Shown: piece after piece, positions 5,873-11,356 of the stretch
How the letters are laid out: each line of letters opens with the position of its first letter
Numbering within the stretch: position 1 is the first letter of the stretch
Assembly: GCA_007124575.1 (NCBI GenBank)
Contig: SLEW01000279.1
Span: forward strand, 1 to 11,356
Source of the DNA: Bacteroidales bacterium
GTDB taxonomy: Bacteria > Bacteroidota > Bacteroidia > Bacteroidales > UBA7960
Direction of reading: 5' to 3'
DNA: 11,356 nt
Program-made: the position numbers and the translations under genes
Notes under the pieces: model-generated
What the model was told of the DNA's origin: nothing
Seen by the model: the letters and a program-made list of their open reading frames with translations, nothing else
The model's database searches: none

Positions 5873-7348
5873 ATGTCCCCATCAAAAAACACAAAGAAAT
5901 ATGTAATGATTACCCGCCTGATCGTCATGCTGGTAGTCATCGGAGCCATTTTTACCATTCACAACATGCGACAAACAGTTTTAGCCCCGGGGGACCTCCC
6001 GGAAAAGTTCATCCATGACCACCAGGTAGATGTTTTTGATCTTCCCACCTTTGAAGAACGCAGGGAAAGGGTCCTGGCAGAGGTTGAAGCAGACATCATC
6101 ATCATGTCCACTGCCGCCAACCCGGATTTTCGCTATGTGACCGGCTTCCCTGAAAGACAGGGCATCGTGGTCATCATGCCCGGCAAGGAAGAATCTTACC
6201 AGCTCTTTGTAACACCCCGGGAGATCTACACGGTGATGTGGACAGGTGAGGTTTATGGAATGGAAAGGGCTGTTGAGAAGTTTGGCGCCGATGCAGCTCA
6301 TGCTTTAGATGATTTTGAGGAGATGCTTCCCGGCCTGCTGGAAGAAAGATCACGCATATATATACATAACCAGGACGACCGTATCCGGAAAATGGTTGAA
6401 CCACTTATCGCGGGCAACACAGAGATCCATGATATCGCACCCATACTGCATGAGCACAGGGTTTTCAAGGATGACTGGGAAATTGTCCAGCTGCGCCAGG
6501 CAGTGGATGTTACAGTCAAGGCCCACCAGTATATTCTGGAAGCCGTCCGACCCGGGATGAAAGAGTATGAGGTACAGGCAGAGATCGAATACATCTTCAG
6601 GCGCAACGGCTTGGGGCCTGGGTTCCCGTCGATTGTGGGATCAGGGCCCAACAGCTGCCTCCTGCATCATACCCGTAACGACCGCGTGCTGAAGGATGGC
6701 GATGTGCTACTCATGGACGTGGGAGCCTCCAGCCTGGGCGGATACACGGCGGACGTGACCCGAACCATCCCGGTAAATGGCACCTTTACCCCGGAACAGC
6801 GGAAGATCTACGAACTTGTCCTGAATGCCAGTGAACAAGCCACCAACAAGATGAAGCCAGGTTACAGGATGCTTGACGGACATCACCTGGCCACAGACAT
6901 TATGGTAGAAGGTCTCTATGAAATGGGCCTGATACCCGACACGACCTCATGGTGGCAAAAGCGCTTTTATATACAACATCGGATAAACCATTATATCGGG
7001 TTACAGGTGCACGACGCCGGTGAATACGGCTTCGACACCGATGCCCGCAACGAGCACATCCTGACCCCGGAGATCAGGGGCAGGGAAATCAAGCCCGGCA
7101 TGGTAATGACCAATGAGCCCGGTCTTTATTTTATGGTAGGACTGCTGGATGGCATCCACGAGATGTTCGGACACCTGGCCTCCGAAGAAGAGCTGAATGC
7201 CTTTGTGGAAAAAGTGCGTCCCATCTATGAGCAATATGAAGGCATCGGCGTGCGCCTGGAAGACAATATCCTCGTTACGGAAGACGGAAATATCAACCTC
7301 TCCGCAGGTGCCCCTAAAACCATTAAGGAGATCGAGGCGGCCATGTAA
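5873..7348 (+). CDS. Membrane-anchored M24 family Xaa-Pro aminopeptidase-like protein
   Basis: This 491-residue protein has a basic N-terminus (MSPSKNTKK) followed by a hydrophobic helix at about residues 13-31. No obvious signal peptidase site follows, so it is probably anchored with its catalytic part outside the inner membrane. Residues 55-190 resemble the creatinase N-terminal domain (DFRYVTGF). Residues 205-475 form the pita-bread fold. All five dimetal ligands of the family are present: D282 (MDVGA), D294 (GYTADVTRT), H373 (HRINHYIG), E415 (TNEPGLYF) and E463 (RLEDN). Two further active-site histidines are likely at the LLHHTRND site and at H380 (VHD). The usual HGxGH motif reads HRINH, keeping both histidines but changing the glycines. 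It should cleave N-terminal residues before proline, although prolidase-like activity is possible. It is transcribed away from the proX remnant and separated by 139 bp from the next gene. Confidence 0.9.
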   Translation: MSPSKNTKKYVMITRLIVMLVVIGAIFTIHNMRQTVLAPGDLPEKFIHDHQVDVFDLPTFEERRERVLAEVEADIIIMSTAANPDFRYVTGFPERQGIVVIMPGKEESYQLFVTPREIYTVMWTGEVYGMERAVEKFGADAAHALDDFEEMLPGLLEERSRIYIHNQDDRIRKMVEPLIAGNTEIHDIAPILHEHRVFKDDWEIVQLRQAVDVTVKAHQYILEAVRPGMKEYEVQAEIEYIFRRNGLGPGFPSIVGSGPNSCLLHHTRNDRVLKDGDVLLMDVGASSLGGYTADVTRTIPVNGTFTPEQRKIYELVLNASEQATNKMKPGYRMLDGHHLATDIMVEGLYEMGLIPDTTSWWQKRFYIQHRINHYIGLQVHDAGEYGFDTDARNEHILTPEIRGREIKPGMVMTNEPGLYFMVGLLDGIHEMFGHLASEEELNAFVEKVRPIYEQYEGIGVRLEDNILVTEDGNINLSAGAPKTIKEIEAAM

Positions 7349-7400
7349 TAATCGAATTAATGCCTGAAGAGATATTGGGTTTAGGAATTAAGGTTGCAGA

Positions 7401-7413
7401 TGGAACGCGGATT
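7401..7413 (+). repeat. Single unit of the AACRCGGAT repeat
   Basis: TGGAACGCGGATT here matches TGGAACACGGATT at 9318-9330 at 12 of 13 bases, and the core AACGCGGAT also occurs at 5415-5423 and 9331-9339. It lies in the 139-bp gap between the M24 peptidase and DUF1573 genes. The unit stands alone, with no GGCC hairpin, so it may be a worn relic or chance. Confidence 0.35.
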
Positions 7414-7487
7414 TTGGAATTTGTCCTAAGCAACGAAAAGAATCCCGGGATTTAAAACTGCCAGAGGGATTATAATTATAAAAGATT

Positions 7488-7904
7488 ATGATGCTTAAAA
7501 CTGCGATCATATTTCTGGTTATCATGTTTGGATTTACTGGTATTTCAGCCGGTGAAAAGCCCGTGAATACGGACCATCCTGTTTTGCAGCTGGAAAGCAG
7601 GGAAATCGACATGGGGCAGCTGGTATCAGGAGGGCGGGTTTCCGGTGAGATACATATCACTAATGCCGGTAGTAAGGATCTGCTGATCAGCAGGGTGAGA
7701 AGTTCCTGCGGGCTGATGATACCCATATGGCCGGATGAACCCATAGCTGAAGGAAATGAGGTTGTCATCCGCTTCAGGTACAATACCAGCCGCCTTGGGC
7801 CTTTTAATAGGAATATTATCATACACAGCAACGGCCATCCTAAAACCCATGTGGTCAAAGTGACCGGTGAGGTGATTCCATCCAGGAAAAATGATGAACC
7901 CTAA
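7488..7904 (+). CDS. Small exported DUF1573 domain protein
   Basis: The 138-residue product starts with a typical signal peptide (MMLKTAIIFLVIMFGFTGISA) and a likely cleavage after A21 before GEK, so it should be exported to the periplasm or beyond. The mature part is an immunoglobulin-like beta-sandwich of the DUF1573 type. It shows EIDMGQLVSGGRVSGEIHI, TNAGSKDLLISRVRSSCG, a VVIRFRYNTSRLGPFN strand, IIIHSNGHP and a closing VVKVTGEV. DUF1573 proteins commonly carry SSCGC at the middle; here it is SSCGL, leaving C74 as the only cysteine of the mature protein. The family has no established biochemical role. The ATG at 7488 is followed at once by another ATG at 7491 and either could be used. The gene is probably transcribed alone or reads on from the peptidase gene. 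Confidence 0.85.
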   Translation: MMLKTAIIFLVIMFGFTGISAGEKPVNTDHPVLQLESREIDMGQLVSGGRVSGEIHITNAGSKDLLISRVRSSCGLMIPIWPDEPIAEGNEVVIRFRYNTSRLGPFNRNIIIHSNGHPKTHVVKVTGEVIPSRKNDEP

Positions 7905-7957
7905 AAGGATGCATTTTTACTGAATTAACCAGGTTAGGTAAATACAAAAAATATTGG

Positions 7958-7965
7958 CAATTTTG
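7958..7965 (+). promoter_or_regulatory. Possible -7 box (CAATTTTG) of the aminotransferase gene
   Basis: CAATTTTG differs from TAnnTTTG only at its first base and lies 40 bp before the ATG at 8006. A TTAGG sequence at 7934-7938 sits at about the right distance for a -33 element. The match is moderate and chance is possible. Confidence 0.35.
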
Positions 7966-8005
7966 CCCCCAACAAGCATTTTCTTAAACCCTAAATACGC
8001 TTATC

Positions 8006-9205
8006 ATGCCAAAAATATCAGAAAAAGGGCATATGATGCCCGCATCCCCCATTCGTAAGTTAGTCCCATATGCTGAACAGGCTAAAAAAAGAGGTGTTAC
8101 CGTGTACCACCTGAACATTGGCCAGCCCGACATCCCCACGCCGCAGTCGATGATCGACGCCATGCATAATCTCGACATGGAGGTTATTGCCTACAGTCAT
8201 TCTGCAGGCATTCTGTCCGTCAGGGAAAAAATGTGCGAATATTACGCAAGACACAACATCCATGTTACTCCAGATGAAATCATCATTGGTGCAGGAGCAT
8301 CCGAAGCTATCCTCTTTGCTGTGCAGTCCTGTCTGAATCCCGGTGATGAGATGATCACCCCGGAACCCTTTTATGCCAATTACAATGGCTTTGCCATAAG
8401 TGCAGGAGTGACGGTAAAACCAATTCCCTCAACCATAGAAGACGGTTTTGCCTTACCCCCTATTGAGGAGTTTGAAAAGGCCATTACCGAAAAGACAAAG
8501 GCCATCATGATCTGCAACCCCAACAACCCCACTGGTTATCTCTACTCAAAAGAGGAGCTGGAGGTGTTGCGCAAAATCGTTAAGAAATACGACCTGTATC
8601 TGTTTGCTGATGAAGTATACCGGGAGTTCTGCTATGATGGCACTACCCATTATTCTGTGATGAACCTGGAGGGCATTGATGACAATGTGGTGCTTTTCGA
8701 TTCGGTAAGTAAGCGTTACAGTGCTTGTGGCATCCGGATTGGTGCCATGGTTTCGCGCAACAAAGAAGTCATGCAAACGGCCATGAAGTTCGCTCAGGCA
8801 CGCTTAAGCCCGCCATCCCTTGGTCAGATTGCCACCGAGGCGGCCCTGGATACTCCTGACAGTTATTTTGAAGGGATCATCAGCGAATACCTGGCCCGCC
8901 GAAATACCGTAGTGGAGGCTATGAGCAAGATGGAAGGAGTAATTTGCCCGACCCCAAAAGGTGCATTCTATGTCACACCAAGTCTTCCCATCGACGACAG
9001 CGATAAATTCTGCCAGTGGCTGCTGGAAGATTTTAACTATGAAAACCAGACCGTGATGCTGGCCCCCGCCACAGGATTCTATGCCACACCAGGTGCCGGG
9101 AAGAAGGAAGTCCGAATCTCCTACGTGCTCAACGTGGAAAACCTGAAAAAGGCCATGAAGTGTATTGAAGTGGCCCTGCAGCAATACCCCGGCAGAACGG
9201 TCTAA
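8006..9205 (+). CDS. Class I/II PLP-dependent aminotransferase (aspartate/aromatic type)
   Basis: The 399-residue cytosolic enzyme moves an amino group between an amino acid and a 2-oxo acid using pyridoxal phosphate. The fold-type I landmarks are all present and in order: an N-terminal substrate loop (NIGQPDIPTP), a phosphate-binding GAGASEA segment, NPNNPTG with the Asn that contacts the PLP ring, FADEVYREF with the Asp that holds the ring nitrogen, the PLP lysine K236 in DSVSKRYSACGIRIG, and the carboxylate-binding Arg in EVRISYVLN. Length is normal for the Igamma aspartate aminotransferase subgroup. The exact amino-acid substrate cannot be read from the sequence; aspartate is the usual annotation for this subgroup. 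The gene stands alone, with uvrA facing it from the right across a repeat-filled 231-bp gap. The start at 8006 is preceded by no Shine-Dalgarno sequence. Confidence 0.93.
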   Translation: MPKISEKGHMMPASPIRKLVPYAEQAKKRGVTVYHLNIGQPDIPTPQSMIDAMHNLDMEVIAYSHSAGILSVREKMCEYYARHNIHVTPDEIIIGAGASEAILFAVQSCLNPGDEMITPEPFYANYNGFAISAGVTVKPIPSTIEDGFALPPIEEFEKAITEKTKAIMICNPNNPTGYLYSKEELEVLRKIVKKYDLYLFADEVYREFCYDGTTHYSVMNLEGIDDNVVLFDSVSKRYSACGIRIGAMVSRNKEVMQTAMKFAQARLSPPSLGQIATEAALDTPDSYFEGIISEYLARRNTVVEAMSKMEGVICPTPKGAFYVTPSLPIDDSDKFCQWLLEDFNYENQTVMLAPATGFYATPGAGKKEVRISYVLNVENLKKAMKCIEVALQQYPGRTV

Positions 9206-9228
9206 GTGACGGAAAGGGCAAAGGGGAA

Positions 9229-9262
9229 ATGTTAGTGGGCCAATGTACCAATTGTGCTAGTT
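9229..9262 (+). repeat. Degenerate copy of the ATGTGCYA octamer array
   Basis: The stretch after the aminotransferase stop includes ATGTACCA (9243-9250) and ATTGTGCTA (9251-9259), clear variants of the octamers at 5318-5333. The array begins about 23 bp after the TAA stop rather than at it. GTACTTTG follows at 9267-9274, and the same octamer follows the array at 5373-5380. The similarity is partial, so confidence is moderate. Confidence 0.55.
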
Positions 9263-9317
9263 AAGCGTACTTTGGGATTATTTTGTTACCATGGGTGTTT
9301 CAGGTTGCTGTCATGGG

Positions 9318-9360
9318 TGGAACACGGATTAACGCGGATGGCCTTCGGCCAACACGGATC
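9318..9360 (+). repeat. Decamer AACRCGGAT array around a hairpin; copy 2 of the 27-bp repeat
   Basis: From 9321 the sequence falls into four blocks of exactly 10 bp: AACACGGATT, AACGCGGATG, GCCTTCGGCC and AACACGGATC. The third block is a self-complementary GGCC-TTC-GGCC hairpin. Bases 9332-9358 are identical to 5425-5451. Unlike copy 1, this copy is not enclosed by a long outer inverted repeat. It lies between the stop codons of two convergent genes. Confidence 0.85.
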
Positions 9361-9393
9361 TTCGCGGCAGGTTTATTGGAAGGTCTCCCGGTG

Positions 9394-9427
9394 CTCATCT
9401 CCCGGCTCTCATCTCCCGGCTCCCGGC
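9394..9427 (+). repeat. 14-bp tandem repeat (CTCATCTCCCGGCT x2 plus a partial unit)
   Basis: CTCATCTCCCGGCT occurs at 9394-9407 and again at 9408-9421 without any change, followed by a partial CCCGGC at 9422-9427; a related CTCCCGG also precedes it at 9385-9391. The tract ends 10 bp before the uvrA stop codon. It is probably a simple intergenic repeat without coding function. Confidence 0.8.
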
Positions 9428-9436
9428 ACTCAATGC

Positions 9437-11356
9437 TCAGATCTTGTCCTGCAGAAACTGGCCGGTAAATGACTCTTTGCATGCAGCGAGGCCTTCAGGC
9501 GTACCCTCGAATACAAGGTAACCCCCGGAATGGCCTCCTTCAGGCCCCAGGTCGATAACCCAGTCGGCACTCTTGATCACCTCGGGGTTGTGTTCAATGA
9601 TAACCACTGTATGACCGTTATCGATCAAGGCATTACATGCCAGCAGCAGCTTGTCGATGTCGTGGAAGTGCAGTCCTGTGGTCGGCTCGTCAAAAATAAA
9701 CATGGTTTTGTCAGGGGTGATTCCTTTGGTAAGAAAGGAAGCCAGTTTGATGCGCTGAGCTTCACCACCGCTTAGAGTACTCGAAGGTTGACCCAGCCGG
9801 ATATATCCCAGGCCAACATCCTGCAAGGGCTGCAACCGGTTAGCGATGCGCTGGCATATGGCACCACACTCCGATGCTTCCCGGAAAAAGGGAATGGCAT
9901 CATCTACGGTCAGGTCCAGAATATCGGCGATGGTCTTGCCTTCAAAAACAACATCCAGAATCTCTTCTCTAAAACGTGAGCCCTTACAACTTTCGCATTC
10001 CAGTACGATGTCGGCCATAAACTGCATCTCGATCTTCACCTGGCCTTCGCCCTCGCAATCCGGACAGCGGCCGCCCTCGATGTTAAAGGAGAAAAACCCG
10101 GGTTTATATCCACGCGTTTTGGCCAAAGGCTGGGCAGCAAACAACTGCCGGATCTCATCATAGGCCTTGATATAAGTAACCGGATTAGACCTTGACGACT
10201 TGCCTATCGGATTCTGATCCACATATTCAACATCATACAGGCTGCTGATGTCACCGTCAAGACCGTCGAAGGCACCTGTACGCTCTCCATAGCCACCGAA
10301 GACTTTCTTCAGTGCAGGGAACAAAATATTTCGCACCAGCGTACTCTTTCCCGATCCGCTTACCCCTGTGATAAGCGTCATCACATGCAGCGGGATTTTT
10401 ACATCAAAGCCTTTCAGGTTATGTTGCCTGACACCCAGCAGATTGACATACTCTTTCCATGGACGCCTCCTTTCGGGCAAGGGTATGGACCTTTCTTTGT
10501 TCAGATAGCCTGCCGTCAGGCTGTCTTTCTTTTTGAGAAGATCCTCCAGGGTGCCTTGAAAAACGATCTCTCCGCCCTGTGATCCTGCGAGTGGTCCGAT
10601 ATCAATTACCTGATCCGCCGCACGCATGATATCCTCATCGTGTTCTACCACGATAACCGTATTCCCAACATCCCTGAGCTTCTTCAAAACTCTTATCAGC
10701 CTGTGGTTATCGCGCTGATGAAGGCCGATGCTGGGCTCATCGAGGATATACATGGAGCCCACCAGGCTGCTGCCGAGCGACGTAGCCAGGTTGATGCGCT
10801 GAGACTCGCCCCCTGACAAAGTATTGGAGAGCCTGTTAAGGGTAAGATAACCCAGGCCTACGTCATTTAAATACTCCAGCCTGTTTTTGATCTCTACCAA
10901 CAGCCGTTTTGCCACCGCTTCGTCACCGGCATTCAGAGGGATGTCACGGAAGAACATTTGCAGATCATCCATAGGCATGAGCACCAATTCTGTAATGGCA
11001 CGCCCAGCCACCTTCACATAACTTGCATCCTTACGTAATCGCGTTCCGTGGCATTCCGGGCAGAGGCGCTTCCCGCGATAGCGTGATAACATCACACGAT
11101 ATTGGATCTTATAGGTATTCTCCTCTATCATCCGGAAGAAAGCATGAAGACCCTTAAAGTATTTATTCCCGGTCCACAATAGCTCCCGCTGCTCTTCTGT
11201 AAGTTCTTTTACAGGTTTATGGATGGGAAAGCCGAATTTATAAGCATGTTTTATCAGTTGTTCTTTCCACCAGCCCATTTTTTCACCTCTCCAGCATGCG
11301 ATAGCATCCTCATACACAGTAAGCCGCTTGTTAGGTATGACCAGGTCGGGGTCTAT
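9437..11356 (-). CDS. uvrA: Excinuclease ABC subunit A, 5' truncated at the window edge
   Basis: UvrA is the damage-recognition ATPase of nucleotide excision repair and works with UvrB and UvrC on DNA. The frame is open to the last base (IDPDLVIPNKRLTVYEDAI at the edge), so the gene begins outside the window; 639 residues are visible out of roughly 940. The visible part carries, in order, a zinc motif CPECHGTRL near 11050, the ABC signature LSGGESQRINLA near 10800 with Walker B LDEPSIGLH, the second Walker A GVSGSGKST near 10350, a second zinc module CPDCEGEG and CESCKGSR (about 9980-10070), the second signature LSGGEAQRIKLA near 9770 and Walker B FDEPTTGLHFHD. It ends in QFLQDKI with a TGA at 9439-9437. 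The GTG at 11317 is an internal valine codon, not a start. Everything visible looks intact. Bacteroidota may carry more than one uvrA; this reads as a standard one. Confidence 0.97.
   Translation of the reverse strand: MDPDLVIPNKRLTVYEDAIACWRGEKMGWWKEQLIKHAYKFGFPIHKPVKELTEEQRELLWTGNKYFKGLHAFFRMIEENTYKIQYRVMLSRYRGKRLCPECHGTRLRKDASYVKVAGRAITELVLMPMDDLQMFFRDIPLNAGDEAVAKRLLVEIKNRLEYLNDVGLGYLTLNRLSNTLSGGESQRINLATSLGSSLVGSMYILDEPSIGLHQRDNHRLIRVLKKLRDVGNTVIVVEHDEDIMRAADQVIDIGPLAGSQGGEIVFQGTLEDLLKKKDSLTAGYLNKERSIPLPERRRPWKEYVNLLGVRQHNLKGFDVKIPLHVMTLITGVSGSGKSTLVRNILFPALKKVFGGYGERTGAFDGLDGDISSLYDVEYVDQNPIGKSSRSNPVTYIKAYDEIRQLFAAQPLAKTRGYKPGFFSFNIEGGRCPDCEGEGQVKIEMQFMADIVLECESCKGSRFREEILDVVFEGKTIADILDLTVDDAIPFFREASECGAICQRIANRLQPLQDVGLGYIRLGQPSSTLSGGEAQRIKLASFLTKGITPDKTMFIFDEPTTGLHFHDIDKLLLACNALIDNGHTVVIIEHNPEVIKSADWVIDLGPEGGHSGGYLVFEGTPEGLAACKESFTGQFLQDKI

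Noticed and set aside
7441..7452. Palindrome AATCCCGGGATT sharing ATCCCGGGAT with the centre of the 34-nt palindrome (1745-1754)
   Set aside because: About ten 10-bp palindromes are expected by chance in a window of this size, so sharing one core between two of them is weak evidence for a common operator.
7388..7858. 156-codon minus-strand open frame opposite the DUF1573 gene
   Set aside because: It is the antisense shadow of a gene with a clear signal peptide and domain, and its translation resembles no family.
9254..9472. Short + strand open frames between the aminotransferase and uvrA
   Set aside because: They lie across the dispersed repeats and the 14-bp tandem tract and run into antisense uvrA. 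Their composition is set by repeats, and no protein family is recognisable.

Overview
The window looks like chromosome from an anaerobic or facultatively anaerobic member of the Bacteroidota. The proteins resemble Bacteroidota versions (for example the aminotransferase motif SKRYSACGIRIG and the UvrA motif FDEPTTGLHFHDI). Purine-rich Shine-Dalgarno sites are mostly absent before the starts. At least one intergenic region carries a good Bacteroidota -7 promoter box (TAnnTTTG). The organism cannot be named more closely from the sequence alone.

Layout from left to right. Positions 2-1636 hold a 5'-truncated hybrid cluster protein gene (hcp, + strand). A 230-bp gap follows, with a TATATTTG promoter box and a strong 34-nt palindrome. 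Positions 1867-5315 hold a compact + strand operon in the order oadG-oadA-oadB. It encodes the gamma, biotin-carrying alpha and membrane beta subunits of a sodium-pumping decarboxylase of the oxaloacetate type. The gap 5316-5872 is not empty: it holds a 268-bp inverted-repeat structure (5313-5580), a decayed minus-strand ProX/YbaK-type prolyl-tRNA deacylase remnant (5578-5772) and a 28-bp tandem duplication just before the next gene. Then come a membrane-anchored M24 Xaa-Pro aminopeptidase-like protein (5873-7348), a small exported DUF1573 protein (7488-7904) and a fold-type I PLP aminotransferase (8006-9205). A second repeat-filled gap (9206-9436) leads to the 3' two-thirds of uvrA on the minus strand (9437-11356), which runs off the right edge.

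How the genes fit together. Only oadGAB is a clear functional unit: the alpha subunit removes CO2 from a 2-oxo acid onto biotin, and the beta subunit couples decarboxylation of carboxybiotin to Na+ export. With Hcp (reduction of NO or hydroxylamine by an oxygen-sensitive Fe-S-O cluster) this fits an anaerobic lifestyle. The other genes are unrelated housekeeping or envelope genes.

The most unusual content is not protein-coding. Both convergent gene junctions (oadB/proX remnant and aminotransferase/uvrA) contain the same ordered set of dispersed repeats: an ATGTGCYA octamer array, then a GTACTTTG octamer, then an exact 27-bp repeat built on AACRCGGAT units around a GCCTTCGGCC hairpin. At the first junction the octamer array begins exactly at the TGA stop codons of both converging reading frames. 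No complete mobile element, CRISPR array, RNA gene or defence system was seen.
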